64,000 nucleotides of DNA from Rhizobium sp. L1K21 (GCF_024055895.1 NZ_JAMXLE010000001.1:1931768-1995767); one strand, 5' to 3'. Shown: positions 18,299-28,573, counted from the first letter of the stretch. Program-made: numbers and translations. Notes: generated by a model from the letters alone, not told the origin.

Positions 18299-18341
18299 CA
18301 ACTGTCCAATCAGTCAAGAGGTTCCGCTTGAAAACAGTCTT

Positions 18342-18992
18342 ATGAACGCTTATCCCTTTGATATGAACGTGATCGAAACCAAATTGTCCAAGCGCGACAG
18401 GATACTAGAGGCTGCGGCTGCCATTTTGTGTCAGGATGGTTTTGCCGGCGCCAGTATTGATGCTGTCGCCACACGGGCGAATGTCTCGCGGCAAACGATT
18501 TATAATCATGTGGGTGACAAGGAAGGGCTCTTTAAGGCCGTCATCAAGGAGTTGGCAGAACGGTCGACGGAGCATTTTTTTGAAATGCTCGAGGAATTTC
18601 CGGACATAGACAACAGCGATGATAGTCTGCAGAGCGGCCTCAGCGCATTTGGCACCCGCATTCTTTACCACATGACGCATGACAAGACCGCGCGATGGCT
18701 GATGCGGCTCGTACAGAACGAAGGTGAGCGGTATCCAGAACTCCTGTCAGGCTGGCGAGAATACGGGCCGGGGCGGAAGAACCCGGCTTTAGCGGCAAAA
18801 TTCGCGAGTCTCGCTCACGCCGGTGTGATTCGCCGAGAAGACCCTACGCTGACTGCACGGCAATTCATGGCGTTGTTGACGGCGGAATGGAGACCGGAAA
18901 CGCAATTGGGCCATCTGCCGGATGAAGAAACATGCAGGGCCATGGCCGAGCGAGGTGTTCGTGCTTTTGTCGCTGCTTATGCAATCAAATAG
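18342..18992 (+). CDS. TetR family transcriptional regulator
   Basis: 216 residues. An N-terminal helix-turn-helix is clear at about 20-65 (ILEAAAAILCQDGFAGASID followed by VATRANVSRQTIYNHVGDKEGLF). The C-terminal half resembles the AefR/TetR_C_7-type ligand domain. It probably represses the divergent MFS exporter whose start lies 129 bp away. The start at 18342 or an internal ATG at 18363 are both possible; neither has a strong Shine-Dalgarno. Ligand unknown. Confidence 0.87.
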   Translation: MNAYPFDMNVIETKLSKRDRILEAAAAILCQDGFAGASIDAVATRANVSRQTIYNHVGDKEGLFKAVIKELAERSTEHFFEMLEEFPDIDNSDDSLQSGLSAFGTRILYHMTHDKTARWLMRLVQNEGERYPELLSGWREYGPGRKNPALAAKFASLAHAGVIRREDPTLTARQFMALLTAEWRPETQLGHLPDEETCRAMAERGVRAFVAAYAIK

Positions 18993-19052
18993 CTGGCTGA
19001 ACGGAAAAAGCGGCTTCTCATCTTGATTCCAGACATTGCGATAAGCGGTTGT

Positions 19053-20213
19053 TTATTTTGCAATCCAGGCAGCCATGCGATCCATGGCCTCGGCCATTTC
19101 CGGCGTTGAGCCGGCATAGGAAAAGCGCATCGTACGGCTACCATCGACCGGGTCGAAATCGCCACCCGGCGTTGCCGCGACATTGATTTCCGCCAGCATC
19201 TTCTTTGCGAAAGCCATGGAGTCATTCGTGAGGCTGCTGATATCGACATAGGCGTAAAAAGCACCGTCCATGGGTGATGCCAATGGCAGGCCCATCGCTT
19301 CAAAACGTTGCATCAGCAGGGCGCGATTGTCGGCATAGGTCTGCTTATAGACCTCGAGTTCGTCCGTTGCGGTGAGTGCAGCTTCCGCGGCGATCTGCGA
19401 CACTTCCGGCGCAGAAATATAAAGGCTCTGCGCCAGGCATTCGAATGGACGCAGGTAAGCCTCCGGCAAAACCATCCAGCCGACCCGCCAGCCCGTCATG
19501 CAATAATATTTCGAAAACGAGTTGATCACCACCACATCGTCGGTCACCGAAAGGGCGCTTGCCTCTTCGCCGGCAAATGTCAGGCCGTGATAAATTTCAT
19601 CGGAGATGAAGTGGATGTTGTTGGCTGAACAATAATCGGCCAAACGTTTGAGCGCTGCCCTGCCCGTCACTGTACCGGTCGGGTTTGCCGGACTTGCCAG
19701 AAGCACGCCGTCTATGCGCTTTCCGGCCTCGCCTGCGGCGGCATCCAGGTTTTCAGGCGTCAAGGTGAAGGCGTTTTCTGCGTCTGCCGCCACCTCCACC
19801 ACGTTCAGTCCGAGCGCGGCCAGAATATTGCGATAGGCCGGATAGCCGGGACGCGCAATCGCCACCGTCTGCCCGGCATCGAAGAGACCGAGAAAGGCCA
19901 GGTTAAAACCGGCTGACGATCCTGTCGTCACGGCAATACGCTCTGGGCTCACGTCCAGACCGTAATAGCGCTTGTAATGTGCACTGATGGCGCTTTTCAA
20001 AGACGCCAGGCCGAGCGCGTCGGTGTAACCGATCCGCCCTGTATCGAGCGCTGCCTTTGCCGCCGTGCGCGCTGCCTTTGGTGCCGGATGCGAGGGCTGA
20101 CCGACTGCGCAGGAAATCACCGGATAACCTTGCGCTTTGCGGCGGGTTGCCTCGGCCAGCACATCCATTGCATGGAACGGTTCAACACGGCTGCGGCTGG
20201 ACAATGGCGGCAC
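19053..20213 (-). CDS. Pyridoxal-phosphate aminotransferase (class I/II)
   Basis: 386-residue fold-type I aminotransferase. The PLP pocket shows TTGSSAGFNLAF, the ASPANPTG signature, the DEIYHGL aspartate that contacts the pyridine ring, and the Schiff-base lysine in NSFSKYYCMTGWRVGW; the substrate-binding arginine is in MRFSYAG. This pattern fits the aspartate/alanine aminotransferase Ib group, but the amino donor cannot be fixed by eye. The GTG start at 20213-20211 is preceded by GGAG at six bases. It is not clearly in an operon with its neighbours. Confidence 0.88.
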   Translation of the reverse strand: MPPLSSRSRVEPFHAMDVLAEATRRKAQGYPVISCAVGQPSHPAPKAARTAAKAALDTGRIGYTDALGLASLKSAISAHYKRYYGLDVSPERIAVTTGSSAGFNLAFLGLFDAGQTVAIARPGYPAYRNILAALGLNVVEVAADAENAFTLTPENLDAAAGEAGKRIDGVLLASPANPTGTVTGRAALKRLADYCSANNIHFISDEIYHGLTFAGEEASALSVTDDVVVINSFSKYYCMTGWRVGWMVLPEAYLRPFECLAQSLYISAPEVSQIAAEAALTATDELEVYKQTYADNRALLMQRFEAMGLPLASPMDGAFYAYVDISSLTNDSMAFAKKMLAEINVAATPGGDFDPVDGSRTMRFSYAGSTPEMAEAMDRMAAWIAK

Positions 20214-20444
20214 GACATACTCCGGGCGTTGGTATTTTCAGGACTCGTTATGACAGGTCACCTTTTGCAGGATTGCTTCGGCAATCACAATCCCGCGACT
20301 GCGACAGGTAAACGCATTTTTGGGGTTTAAGTGGGCACTATAATGGGGCAAACACAGCTTCGACGTCCCATTTCCGCCCTCATGGCGCGTATTTTGTGGA
20401 TCACTTATTCATTTGACGCGCAAACAGCGCTTGAGGAGATTTTC

Positions 20445-21212
20445 ATGGCGAAGACATTGGCCAGTTTTGCAATGGCAGCGGCACTTGGTTTGTCATCGGC
20501 ACTGGCAACGGCCCCTGCCGCCTATGCACTGGATGATGCACAGAAGAAGGAAATCGGAGATTTCATTCGCGAATACCTTCTGCAGAACCCGGAAATTCTC
20601 TTTGAAGTTCAAGATGCCATGCAGGCCAAGCAGCAGGCAGAACGTCTTGCCAAGGCCAATGCGGTTATCTCCGACAACAAGGACGCCATTTTCAACGACA
20701 AGAACGACCTTGTTCTGGGCAATCCGAACGGCAATGTCACTGTAGTCGAATTCTACGATTACAATTGCGGCTACTGCAAACGCGCCATCACAGATATGCA
20801 AGCGCTGATCAAGAGCGACGATCAGATCCGTTTCGTGTTGAAGGAATTTCCCATTCTCGGCCCCGATTCGGTTGCGGCACATCGCGTCGCCATGGCTGTG
20901 CGTGCGCTCGCGCCTGAAAAGTACGGCGATTTTCACATGGCCCTCCTCGGCGGTCAGGCCCATGCCGACGAGGCGACAGCGATTTCGGTTGCCAAAAACC
21001 TCGGCGTTTCGGAAGACGACATCCGCACGCAGATGAAGGAAGGAAACGGCGATGATGAAATCCGCCAGTCCTACGCGCTTGCAGACAGTCTCGGCATTAA
21101 CGGCACGCCTGCCTATGTGGTTGGAAACGAGCTGATTTCCGGTGCCGTCGGTCTCGACACGCTGACGAACAAGGTTGCCAATATGCGCGAATGCGGCAAG
21201 GCAAGCTGCTGA
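20445..21212 (+). CDS. DsbA-family thiol oxidoreductase, periplasmic
   Basis: 255 residues from the ATG at 20445, which follows GAGGAG at a good distance; the longer reading to 20331 is unlikely. A signal peptide ends near LATAPAAYA. The mature protein has a helical N-terminal region, as in Com1/BdbD-like DsbA relatives, then the thioredoxin fold with active site YNCGYCKRA (CxxC = CGYC) and the cis-proline loop NGTPAYVV. It probably oxidises or isomerises disulfides of exported proteins. A further Cys pair near the C-terminus (RECGKASC) is unusual and might form a structural disulfide. Confidence 0.9.
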   Translation: MAKTLASFAMAAALGLSSALATAPAAYALDDAQKKEIGDFIREYLLQNPEILFEVQDAMQAKQQAERLAKANAVISDNKDAIFNDKNDLVLGNPNGNVTVVEFYDYNCGYCKRAITDMQALIKSDDQIRFVLKEFPILGPDSVAAHRVAMAVRALAPEKYGDFHMALLGGQAHADEATAISVAKNLGVSEDDIRTQMKEGNGDDEIRQSYALADSLGINGTPAYVVGNELISGAVGLDTLTNKVANMRECGKASC

Positions 21213-21230
21213 CTTGTGCCTCCCCTGTGT

Positions 21231-22079
21231 TCAGGGCAGTTCCAGCGAATTGATGAATTCATCAACGTCGCTCGTATAGTCGCTTCTCGTACCCAGGCGC
21301 TTGTTGATCGCGCCATGGGTCAGCCTCACGGGCATGACCTCTGCGCGTGTTCCGACGGATTGCAGCTTCCGGGCAAAGGCCCGCGCCTGCCCACAGGAAT
21401 CGGGGCGAAACTCCGAGCAGACCAACAGCATCGGGGCAGCCCCGCGCTTCACCTGATCGGTGGGTGAGGCTTCCTGCCAGGCGTCGGGTCGATCCCCGAA
21501 GACAAAATCGTAAAGCCTGTGGTGGCGATAGGTCATGATCTGCGTGATATCGTAAGCGCCGCTGTCGAGGGAAACCGTACCCACCAATTTGCGCCCGCCA
21601 CGTTTTGCCAGAATTTCTGGATCGACCGACACAAGTGCGGCAAGGTGCGCGCCTGCGGAATGGCCCATCAGCACAAAAAGGCCGGGATTGGCATTCCAGC
21701 GCGCGGCATTTTTCTGAGCGAAGGCAATTGCATCTGCCAGATCTTCAGCCTGCTCTATCGGATCAGCGTCCGGCAAAAGCCGTGTATTGGCTGAAATGAA
21801 TACATAACCTTGCCGTGTCCAGTGCGTGGATTTGTTACCAATGGCGGAAGCGTTGGTCTTGTCGCCGAACTGCCAGGCGCCGCCATGCACGAAGAAGATG
21901 ACGGGCGCACCACCGTGCGGTGCCTCATCCGGCAGATAGATATCCATACGCTGATAGCGGTCCGCGCCGTACGGAACATCGCGTACAACCTGTCCCGAGA
22001 ACACGGGAAAGGCTGTCAAAACGAGTAAAACAAGCGCTGCGATTCCTGTCGATCCGGCTTTCTTCATCGTGTCAAACAT
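21231..22079 (-). CDS. Alpha/beta hydrolase (carboxylesterase type), exported
   Basis: 282 residues from the ATG at 22079-22077, which has GGGGA upstream. A hydrophobic signal sequence (ALVLLVLTAFPVFSG) suggests export. The esterase/lipase fold is shown by the oxyanion HGGAW motif in IFFVHGGAWQFG, the nucleophile Ser in MGHSAGAH and a C-terminal catalytic His in RLTHGAINK. This is the hormone-sensitive-lipase/BD-FAE-like esterase class. Substrate unknown. It converges on the DsbA-like gene. Confidence 0.87.
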   Translation of the reverse strand: MFDTMKKAGSTGIAALVLLVLTAFPVFSGQVVRDVPYGADRYQRMDIYLPDEAPHGGAPVIFFVHGGAWQFGDKTNASAIGNKSTHWTRQGYVFISANTRLLPDADPIEQAEDLADAIAFAQKNAARWNANPGLFVLMGHSAGAHLAALVSVDPEILAKRGGRKLVGTVSLDSGAYDITQIMTYRHHRLYDFVFGDRPDAWQEASPTDQVKRGAAPMLLVCSEFRPDSCGQARAFARKLQSVGTRAEVMPVRLTHGAINKRLGTRSDYTSDVDEFINSLELP

Positions 22080-22293
22080 TAACAGTCCCCGCATTTCCAC
22101 TGCACGATATTAACAATAAACGGATTTGAATCTGTTTTCAGGTGCTTTACGTGCCACCATGCCACAGAATTGCTTCCATTTGAGGATGAAGGGCTCTATA
22201 GGAGGAACCCAAATTGCATTGGCCCGCGTCCATGTACTATGAAAATCAAGAACATTGGAACGGGCGATAAAAAGAACATAGGAAGATGCACCC

Positions 22294-22761
22294 ATGGCAG
22301 ACAAAAAAGCGGGCATTGATCAATCGCTGGTTAGAGATCTTGCAAATATCCTCAACGAAACGGACCTGACGGAAATCGAAGTCGAAAACGACGATCTTCG
22401 CATTCGCGTGTCGCGCGCAGCACCGGCAGCGGCACCAGTGGCTTATGCTGCCCCTGCTCCGGCTGCGCCCGCAGCGGCTGCTGCAGCGCCGGCTCCCGCC
22501 GCAGAGGCTGCAAGCAGCGCCGTTTCCAAAAACGCCGTCACCTCTCCGATGGTCGGAACTGCCTATCTGGCGCCTGCCCCCGGCTCGAAGCCCTTCATCG
22601 AAATCGGTGCAAACGTCAAGGAAGGCCAGACGGTGATGATCATCGAAGCCATGAAGACGATGAACCAGATTCCGGCACCGCGTTCGGGCAAGGTTGTCCA
22701 GATCATGGTTGAAGACGCGCAGCCTGTTGAGTTCGGCGAGCCTCTGCTGGTCATCGAATAA
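22294..22761 (+). CDS. accB: Acetyl-CoA carboxylase biotin carboxyl carrier protein
   Basis: 155 residues: an N-terminal domain, an Ala/Pro-rich flexible linker (about 44-82), then the biotinyl domain with the biotin-acceptor lysine in IEAMKTMNQ (EAMKT rather than the common EAMKM). It carries carboxybiotin between AccC and the AccA/AccD carboxyltransferase in fatty acid synthesis. accC follows 12 bp downstream. A GGAAG-type ribosome site lies ahead. In many relatives aroQ precedes accB; the 214 bp before it here do not encode that enzyme. Confidence 0.95.
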   Translation: MADKKAGIDQSLVRDLANILNETDLTEIEVENDDLRIRVSRAAPAAAPVAYAAPAPAAPAAAAAAPAPAAEAASSAVSKNAVTSPMVGTAYLAPAPGSKPFIEIGANVKEGQTVMIIEAMKTMNQIPAPRSGKVVQIMVEDAQPVEFGEPLLVIE

Positions 22762-22773
22762 GGAGATTGGTCC

Positions 22774-24117
22774 ATGATCTCCAAGGTCCTCATTGCCAAC
22801 CGCGGTGAAATCGCGCTTCGCATCTTGCGCGCCTGCAAAGAGCTCGGCATCGCAACCGTTGCCGTTCATTCGACTGCGGATGCCGATGCCATGCATGTGC
22901 GTCTGGCTGACGAGAGCGTTTGCATCGGCCCGCCGCCGTCCAAAGACAGCTATCTGAACATTCACCAGATCGTGGCCGCCTGCGAAATTACCGGCGCGGA
23001 TGCGGTTCACCCCGGCTATGGCTTCCTGTCGGAAAATGCAAAGTTTGCCGATATTCTTGAGGCGCACGGCATTACCTTCATTGGCCCAACGGCCGAACAC
23101 ATTCGCCTGATGGGTGACAAGATCACCGCCAAGCAGACGGCTGAGGAACTCGGTATTCCCGTGGTTCCAGGCTCTGAAGGCGAGGTGACAGAAGAAAACG
23201 CGCTCAAGATCGCCCGCGAAATCGGTTTCCCGGTTCTCATCAAGGCGACAGCAGGCGGCGGTGGACGCGGCATGAAGGTCGCCAAGACCGAAGCCGACCT
23301 CATGGAAGCCTTCAACACGGCGCGTACCGAAGCGGCATCCGCTTTCGGCAATCCTGCCGTTTACATGGAAAAATACCTCGGCAAGCCGCGGCATATCGAG
23401 GTTCAGGTTGTTGGCGATGGCATGGGCGACGCCATTCATCTCGGAGAACGCGACTGCTCGCTGCAACGCCGCCACCAGAAGGTCTGGGAAGAAGCCAATT
23501 CTCCTGCCCTTAACGTCGAGCAGCGCATGAAGATCGGGCAGATCTGCGCCGACGCGATGAAGAAGATGAAATATCGCGGTGCGGGCACGATCGAGTTTCT
23601 CTATGAGAACGGCGAGTTCTATTTCATCGAAATGAATACCCGCCTGCAGGTGGAGCATCCGATCACCGAAGCCATCACCGGCATCGACCTCGTGCATGAG
23701 CAGATCCGCGTTGCCTCCGGCGGGGGCCTTTCAGTGAAACAGGACGAGATCGTTTTCAATGGCCACGCCATTGAATGCCGCATCAATGCGGAAGACCCGC
23801 GTACATTCGTTCCCTCGCCTGGCACGATCACGCATTTCCATGCACCTGGCGGTCTCGGTGTTCGTGTCGATTCCGGCGCTTATCAGGGCTACAAGATCCC
23901 GCCCTACTATGACAGCCTGATCGGCAAGCTGATCGTCCATGGCCGCACCCGTGTGGAATGCATGATGCGCCTGCGCCGTGTTCTTGATGAGTTTGTCATC
24001 GACGGCATCAAGACCACCTTGCCGCTGTTCCAGGATTTGATCGGCAATCAGGATATCGCCAATGGCGATTACGATATCCACTGGCTCGAAGAATACCTGG
24101 CGCAAACGTCGGAATAA
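22774..24117 (+). CDS. accC: Acetyl-CoA carboxylase, biotin carboxylase subunit
   Basis: 447-residue ATP-grasp enzyme that carboxylates biotin on AccB. It starts [18 protein letters not shown], has the ATP-binding glycine-rich loop [11 protein letters not shown], the MEKYL and metal-ligand [12 protein letters not shown] segments, and the C-terminal barrel. Full length. In operon with accB (12 bp upstream) and aat (5 bp downstream). A GGAG precedes the start. Confidence 0.97.
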   Translation: MISKVLIANRGEIALRILRACKELGIATVAVHSTADADAMHVRLADESVCIGPPPSKDSYLNIHQIVAACEITGADAVHPGYGFLSENAKFADILEAHGITFIGPTAEHIRLMGDKITAKQTAEELGIPVVPGSEGEVTEENALKIAREIGFPVLIKATAGGGGRGMKVAKTEADLMEAFNTARTEAASAFGNPAVYMEKYLGKPRHIEVQVVGDGMGDAIHLGERDCSLQRRHQKVWEEANSPALNVEQRMKIGQICADAMKKMKYRGAGTIEFLYENGEFYFIEMNTRLQVEHPITEAITGIDLVHEQIRVASGGGLSVKQDEIVFNGHAIECRINAEDPRTFVPSPGTITHFHAPGGLGVRVDSGAYQGYKIPPYYDSLIGKLIVHGRTRVECMMRLRRVLDEFVIDGIKTTLPLFQDLIGNQDIANGDYDIHWLEEYLAQTSE

Positions 24118-24122
24118 ACATC

Positions 24123-24734
24123 ATGGCACGCGGAAAAGACCCGGAGATTACGCCGGACCTTCTTCTGCGTGCCTATTCCATCGGCCTCTTCCCCATGGCC
24201 GAAGCCGCCGATGATCCGGAGATTTTCTGGGTCGAGCCTGAAATGCGCGGCATCATTCCCCTTGATGAATTTCATGTTTCGAAAAGCCTGGCCAAGGCCA
24301 TTCGCAAGCAGCCCTTTGATATCCGCGTCAATACGGCGTTCGGCCAGGTGATGGAAAAATGCGCTGAATCTGCCGAAGATCGCCCCACCACCTGGATCAA
24401 TGGGACGATCCTTGACCTCTACGGCGAGCTTCATGCGCTCGGGCATGCCCATTCGGTGGAAGCCTGGGAAGGGTCAGAGCTCGTGGGCGGGCTTTACGGC
24501 GTTTCTCTCGGGGCCGCCTTCTTCGGCGAAAGCATGTTTTCGCGCCGCACGAATGCTTCGAAAATCTGTCTGGTCCATCTGGTCGAGAGGCTGCGCAGAC
24601 GAGGCTTCAAGCTTCTCGACACGCAGTTTACCACGGAGCACCTGAAAAGCTTCGGCGCGATTGACGTGCCAAAGGCGGCCTATGAGGTGTTGCTCAGCGA
24701 GGCTATGAGCGGGCCCGACCTGGATTTCCAGTAG
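24123..24734 (+). CDS. aat: Leucyl/phenylalanyl-tRNA-protein transferase
   Basis: 203 residues. Transfers Leu or Phe from tRNA to proteins with N-terminal Arg or Lys, marking them for ClpAP through the N-end rule. Signature segments are [53 protein letters not shown] and [16 protein letters not shown]. It lies five bases after accC and is probably cotranscribed. The companion enzyme Bpt is also in this window at 61005. Confidence 0.96.
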   Translation: MARGKDPEITPDLLLRAYSIGLFPMAEAADDPEIFWVEPEMRGIIPLDEFHVSKSLAKAIRKQPFDIRVNTAFGQVMEKCAESAEDRPTTWINGTILDLYGELHALGHAHSVEAWEGSELVGGLYGVSLGAAFFGESMFSRRTNASKICLVHLVERLRRRGFKLLDTQFTTEHLKSFGAIDVPKAAYEVLLSEAMSGPDLDFQ

Positions 24735-24954
24735 TTCCGTCATTTTGCGTTGAGCTCAGTTGCAACAAAGCGTGCACATTCTTGCGCTCTGTCGTTGGAA
24801 CTATGTTTTATGGCGCAAATATTCTGTCGAAGCGTCTGCGAAGTCGTAATATTCAGCCTATGAAATGAGGCTGTCTCGTGTCGAATGTCAGTCGATGCAC
24901 ACTTCACGCTTTCGCCGCCAGCCTCGCGGGCAAATATAACTGGAGACATTGGAA

Positions 24955-27516
24955 ATGGCTGAATTTCCTAAAAAGGCCAAGATCGTCATCGTCGGCCTTG
25001 GCGGCATTGTGGGTGCATCGATTGCTCATCACCTGATCGAGCGCGGCTGGGACGACATTGTCGGTATCGACAAGTCCGGCATTCCGACCGATATCGGCTC
25101 GACAGCGCATGCGTCGGATTTCTGCTACACGACCAGCCATGATTATCTTTCGGTCTGGACCACGCAGTATTCCATCGATTTCTTCGAAAAGATGGGCCAC
25201 TACGCCCGTGTGGGCGGTCTTGAAGTGGCGCGCACCGGCGACGATGAGTGGATGGAAGAAATCAAGCGCAAGCTGACCTCCGGCAAGGCATTCGGCACCA
25301 ACGTTCGCCATGTCACGCCGTCCGAGATCAAGGAGATGTTCCCGCTGATCGAAGAGGACATGGTTCAGGGCGGCATGTTCGACCCGGACGCCGGCCTCGT
25401 CATTCCGCGCTCGCAGACGGTTGCCGGCAAGCTGGTGGATGCCGGTGAAAAGAGCGGCAAACTCAAAGCCTTTGCAAATACGCCCGCGCAGTCCCTCATT
25501 GTTGAAGGCGGTCGTATCAAGGGCGTGAAAACGCACCGCGGCACCATCATGGCTGATCACGTGATCGTCTGCGCCGGTCTTTGGGGCCGCCTGATTGCCG
25601 AAATGGTGGGTGAAGACCTGCCGGTCATGCCGGTTGATCACCCGCTGACCTTCTTCGGTCCCTATAATGAATTCGAAGGCACCGGCAAGGAAATCGGTTA
25701 TCCGCTGATGCGCGACCAGGGCAACTCTGCCTATATGCGCGACACGGGCGATCCGAAGTCCACCGAAGGCGGGCAGATCGAGTGGGGTTACTATGAAACC
25801 ACCAATCCGCGTATGTGCCATCCGCGCGACCTTCTCGAAAAGCATGAGGCGCGTCTTTCACCGTCCCAGCGCGATCTGGAGATGGAAGACATCATGGAGC
25901 CGCTTGAGCGTGCCATGGAACTGACGCCGATCCTTGGCGAACTCGGCTACAATGAAAGCCATTCGTTTAACGGCCTTCTGCAGGTGTCTGCCGCAGGCGG
26001 ACCGTCCTGCGGTGAGAGCCAGAAGGTTCGCGGTCTTTGGTACTGCGTTGCCATTTGGGTGAAGGACGGTCCCGGCTACGGCAAGCTGATTGCCGACTGG
26101 ATTACCGATGGCCGCACGGAAATCGATCACGCTTCAATAGACTATTCCCGTTTCTATCCGCATCAGTTGACGGAGGAGTATATCTGGAACCGCTCTTACG
26201 AAGCTGCCCAGAAGATCTACTATCCGGCTGTTCATCCGCGTGAACCCTATGCCTCCAGCCGCAGCGTGAAGCGGTCACCGTTCTACGAGCGCGAAGTCGA
26301 GCTTGGCGGCCACTTCATGGAACTCGGCGGCTGGGAGCGTGCGCATGGCTACGCCTCCAACAACCACCTGCTGGAGAAATTCGGCGATCGAATCCCGGTT
26401 CGTGAAAACGAGTGGGACAACCGCCATTTCTGGCGCGTCTCCAACGCTGAACATCTGCAGCTTTCCGAAGACTGCGGTATCATCAACCTGTCCCACTTCT
26501 ACATGTTCGATGTTGAAGGTCCCGACCATGTCGAGCTGATGGAATGGCTCTGCGCGGCCAAGATTGGCGGCGATGCCAATATCGGTAAGGGTATCTACAC
26601 GCACTTCCTCGACGACGAGGGCATGGTGCGCGCCGACCTCACCGTCATCCGCATGGAAGACCGTTGCCGCGTCATCGACGGTGCCGACGCCGGCCCGCGT
26701 GACTTCCACTATGTAAAGCGCATGGCGGAGGACAAGGGCTACAATGTCACGGTGACGGATGTTTCCGAGAAATACATCACCATCGGCATCTGGGGGCCGA
26801 ACGCCCGTGAAAACCTCAAGAAGGTGGTCTCTGATCCTGCCGGTCTCGACCCGGAAAACTTCGCCTTTGCCGCCATCAAGCCGATTGAAATTGCCGGCAA
26901 GACGGTCACGGCTTTCCGCCTTTCCTATGTCGGTGAGCAGGGCTGGGAATTGCACATGAAATACGAAGACGGCCTGGCCGTCTGGGATGCGTTGCGCGCA
27001 CAAGGCATCACGCCGGTCGGCGTTGAGACCTATGCCAACTCCCGCCGCCTGGAAAAGAGCCTGCGTCTGCAGAATGCCGACCTTCTGACCCAGTACAACC
27101 TGATCGAATGCGATCTGGCGCGTCCGAAGGTCAAGGAAGCCGATTTCCGCGGCAAGGCCAAGCATGTGGAATACAAGGCCCGAGACCATCAGCCCGCGAT
27201 GCTCTGCACCCTGGTAATGACCGAGAACACCGATTCCAAGGGCGTGAAACGCTATCCCGTCGGTGCCATGCCGGTCGTTGATCCTGAAACTGGTAAGACG
27301 CTCGTCGATAGCCTTGGCCGCCTGTCTTACACGACCTCGGTTGCCTTCGGTCCCACCATCGGCAAGAACATCATACTGGCTTACCTGCCGCATGAATATT
27401 GCCAGACGGGCCGCAAGCTGAATGTCGAGTATTTTGCCGAGACCTATCCGGTTGAAGTGGTCGGCGTCGGTTATCAGCCGCTCTACGATCCGGAAAACAG
27501 ACTGCCGCGCACCTGA
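24955..27516 (+). CDS. FAD-dependent dimethylglycine/sarcosine dehydrogenase-like enzyme (DAO + GcvT domains)
   Basis: 853 residues from the ATG at 24955 (a TTG two codons upstream is in frame). The N-terminal half is a DAO-type flavin domain with the dinucleotide-binding GLGGIVGASIAHHL (about 15-28). A middle FAO_M-type segment follows (about 370-425), and the C-terminal half is a GcvT/aminomethyltransferase tetrahydrofolate domain (about 430-850, with NLSHFYMFDVEGPD and YANSRRLEKSLRL). Such two-domain enzymes demethylate dimethylglycine or sarcosine, passing the one-carbon unit to folate in choline/betaine catabolism. No regulator or partner gene is adjacent. Exact substrate inferred; family secure. 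Confidence 0.87.
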   Translation: MAEFPKKAKIVIVGLGGIVGASIAHHLIERGWDDIVGIDKSGIPTDIGSTAHASDFCYTTSHDYLSVWTTQYSIDFFEKMGHYARVGGLEVARTGDDEWMEEIKRKLTSGKAFGTNVRHVTPSEIKEMFPLIEEDMVQGGMFDPDAGLVIPRSQTVAGKLVDAGEKSGKLKAFANTPAQSLIVEGGRIKGVKTHRGTIMADHVIVCAGLWGRLIAEMVGEDLPVMPVDHPLTFFGPYNEFEGTGKEIGYPLMRDQGNSAYMRDTGDPKSTEGGQIEWGYYETTNPRMCHPRDLLEKHEARLSPSQRDLEMEDIMEPLERAMELTPILGELGYNESHSFNGLLQVSAAGGPSCGESQKVRGLWYCVAIWVKDGPGYGKLIADWITDGRTEIDHASIDYSRFYPHQLTEEYIWNRSYEAAQKIYYPAVHPREPYASSRSVKRSPFYEREVELGGHFMELGGWERAHGYASNNHLLEKFGDRIPVRENEWDNRHFWRVSNAEHLQLSEDCGIINLSHFYMFDVEGPDHVELMEWLCAAKIGGDANIGKGIYTHFLDDEGMVRADLTVIRMEDRCRVIDGADAGPRDFHYVKRMAEDKGYNVTVTDVSEKYITIGIWGPNARENLKKVVSDPAGLDPENFAFAAIKPIEIAGKTVTAFRLSYVGEQGWELHMKYEDGLAVWDALRAQGITPVGVETYANSRRLEKSLRLQNADLLTQYNLIECDLARPKVKEADFRGKAKHVEYKARDHQPAMLCTLVMTENTDSKGVKRYPVGAMPVVDPETGKTLVDSLGRLSYTTSVAFGPTIGKNIILAYLPHEYCQTGRKLNVEYFAETYPVEVVGVGYQPLYDPENRLPRT

Positions 27517-27540
27517 AACGCACTGGCTATGAAAAAATCG

Positions 27541-27569
27541 GGGCGGTCTGCATATGCAGGCCGCCTTTT
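27541..27569 (+). terminator. Terminator after the demethylating dehydrogenase
   Basis: GGCGG-T-CTGCA pairs with TGCAG-G-CCGCC around a TA loop (palindromic core CTGCATATGCAG), followed by TTTTG. Lies 25 bp after the stop. Confidence 0.82.
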
Positions 27570-27747
27570 GTTTTGGCCCGCATTTTTTTGAGTGATTGCA
27601 GCACTCAGATGCGGCTTTCACCGGCGAGCAGCAACGGAATATTCATTGATCTTGAGGGGCTATTTTGACGTCTGTCACGTCCATACGTGACAAAATAGAG
27701 ACACTGAATTGCCACATTATAAGCACGCTTATTAAGCTGCTAATATA

Positions 27748-27761
27748 TTGATCTGCATCAA
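27748..27761. promoter_or_regulatory. Perfect FNR/FnrN-type box upstream of ompW
   Basis: TTGATCTGCATCAA matches the FNR-family consensus TTGAT-N4-ATCAA exactly. Its centre (27754.5) lies about 75 bp before the ompW start. If the box is at -41.5, transcription would begin near 27796, and the sequence GATAGT at 27783-27788 could serve as a -10. Suggests activation at low oxygen. Confidence 0.72.
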
Positions 27762-27829
27762 CATCTTTCTTCCTCGTGGATGGATAGTCGCAAAAGTCTA
27801 AGCATTTCGATTCACAAGGAGACACGAGA

Positions 27830-28519
27830 ATGAATACCATCTGGACCACGGCTCGCACACTGGCCTTAAGCGCGTCTGCGCTGGCGCTGGCGACGGCGGT
27901 CAACGCGGCGGATATGACGCCCTTTTCCACGCCGGCGGAAGAAGCTGCAGCCATCTCGCTGAGCCCCTGGATGGTTCGTGTACGCGGGCTTGGCGTGATT
28001 ACCCGCGACAGCGGCAATGTCGATGGAGTTGCAGGCTCCAACCTGTCCTACAGCGACAGCGTGATCCCTGAACTCGATATATCCTATTTCTTCAACGAAA
28101 ACTTCGCCGCAGAACTGATCCTCGGCACCACCTTTGCCAAAGTGAACGGCTCCGGCACCATCGCCGGCCTCGGCAAACTCGGTCAGACATGGCTTCTGCC
28201 GCCGACACTGACCCTGCAATATCACTTCACAAACTTCGGCAACTTCAAGCCTTACGTCGGTGCTGGTATCAACTACTCGATCTTCTACAATCAGAAGGCT
28301 TCTTCAGCCAACTACCTGCATATCGACAACACGTTCGGTGCAGCCCTCCAGGTCGGTTTCGACTACATGGTCGACAATCACTGGGGTATCAACTTCGACG
28401 TGAAGAAGATTTTCCTGCGCGCCAAATACCAGGCAAACGTGACTGGCGTGGGCAATGTTACCGGCACGGCCAAGCTCGATCCATGGCTGATCGGCGGTGG
28501 TATCACCTACCGCTTCTAA
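27830..28519 (+). CDS. ompW: OmpW family outer-membrane protein
   Basis: 229-residue eight-stranded outer-membrane beta barrel of the OmpW/AlkL type. A signal peptide ends VNAADM (about residue 26). Typical segments are GNLSYSDSVIPELDISYFF-like (positions 62-84), LLPPTLTLQYHF, FKPYVGAGINYSIFY, and the C-terminal WLIGGGITYRF ending in Phe, the outer-membrane assembly signal. GGAGAC lies ahead of the start. A perfect FNR box sits in the promoter region. OmpW proteins form channels for small hydrophobic compounds, and enterobacterial ompW is known to respond to FNR, so the box fits. Confidence 0.92.
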   Translation: MNTIWTTARTLALSASALALATAVNAADMTPFSTPAEEAAAISLSPWMVRVRGLGVITRDSGNVDGVAGSNLSYSDSVIPELDISYFFNENFAAELILGTTFAKVNGSGTIAGLGKLGQTWLLPPTLTLQYHFTNFGNFKPYVGAGINYSIFYNQKASSANYLHIDNTFGAALQVGFDYMVDNHWGINFDVKKIFLRAKYQANVTGVGNVTGTAKLDPWLIGGGITYRF

Positions 28520-28541
28520 GGCAGGCACATGCTCTGATCCG

Positions 28542-28573
28542 GCCCGGCGAGCCTTGCTTGCCGGGCTTTTCTA
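28542..28573 (+). terminator. Terminator after ompW
   Basis: GCCCGGC (28542-28548) pairs with GCCGGGC (28560-28566), with inner AGC/GCT pairs, followed by TTTTC. Confidence 0.85.

Noticed and set aside
22246-23697. 483-residue ORF opposite accB/accC
   Set aside because: Antisense shadow of two certain genes; composition rich in Arg, His and Gly as expected for a shadow frame.
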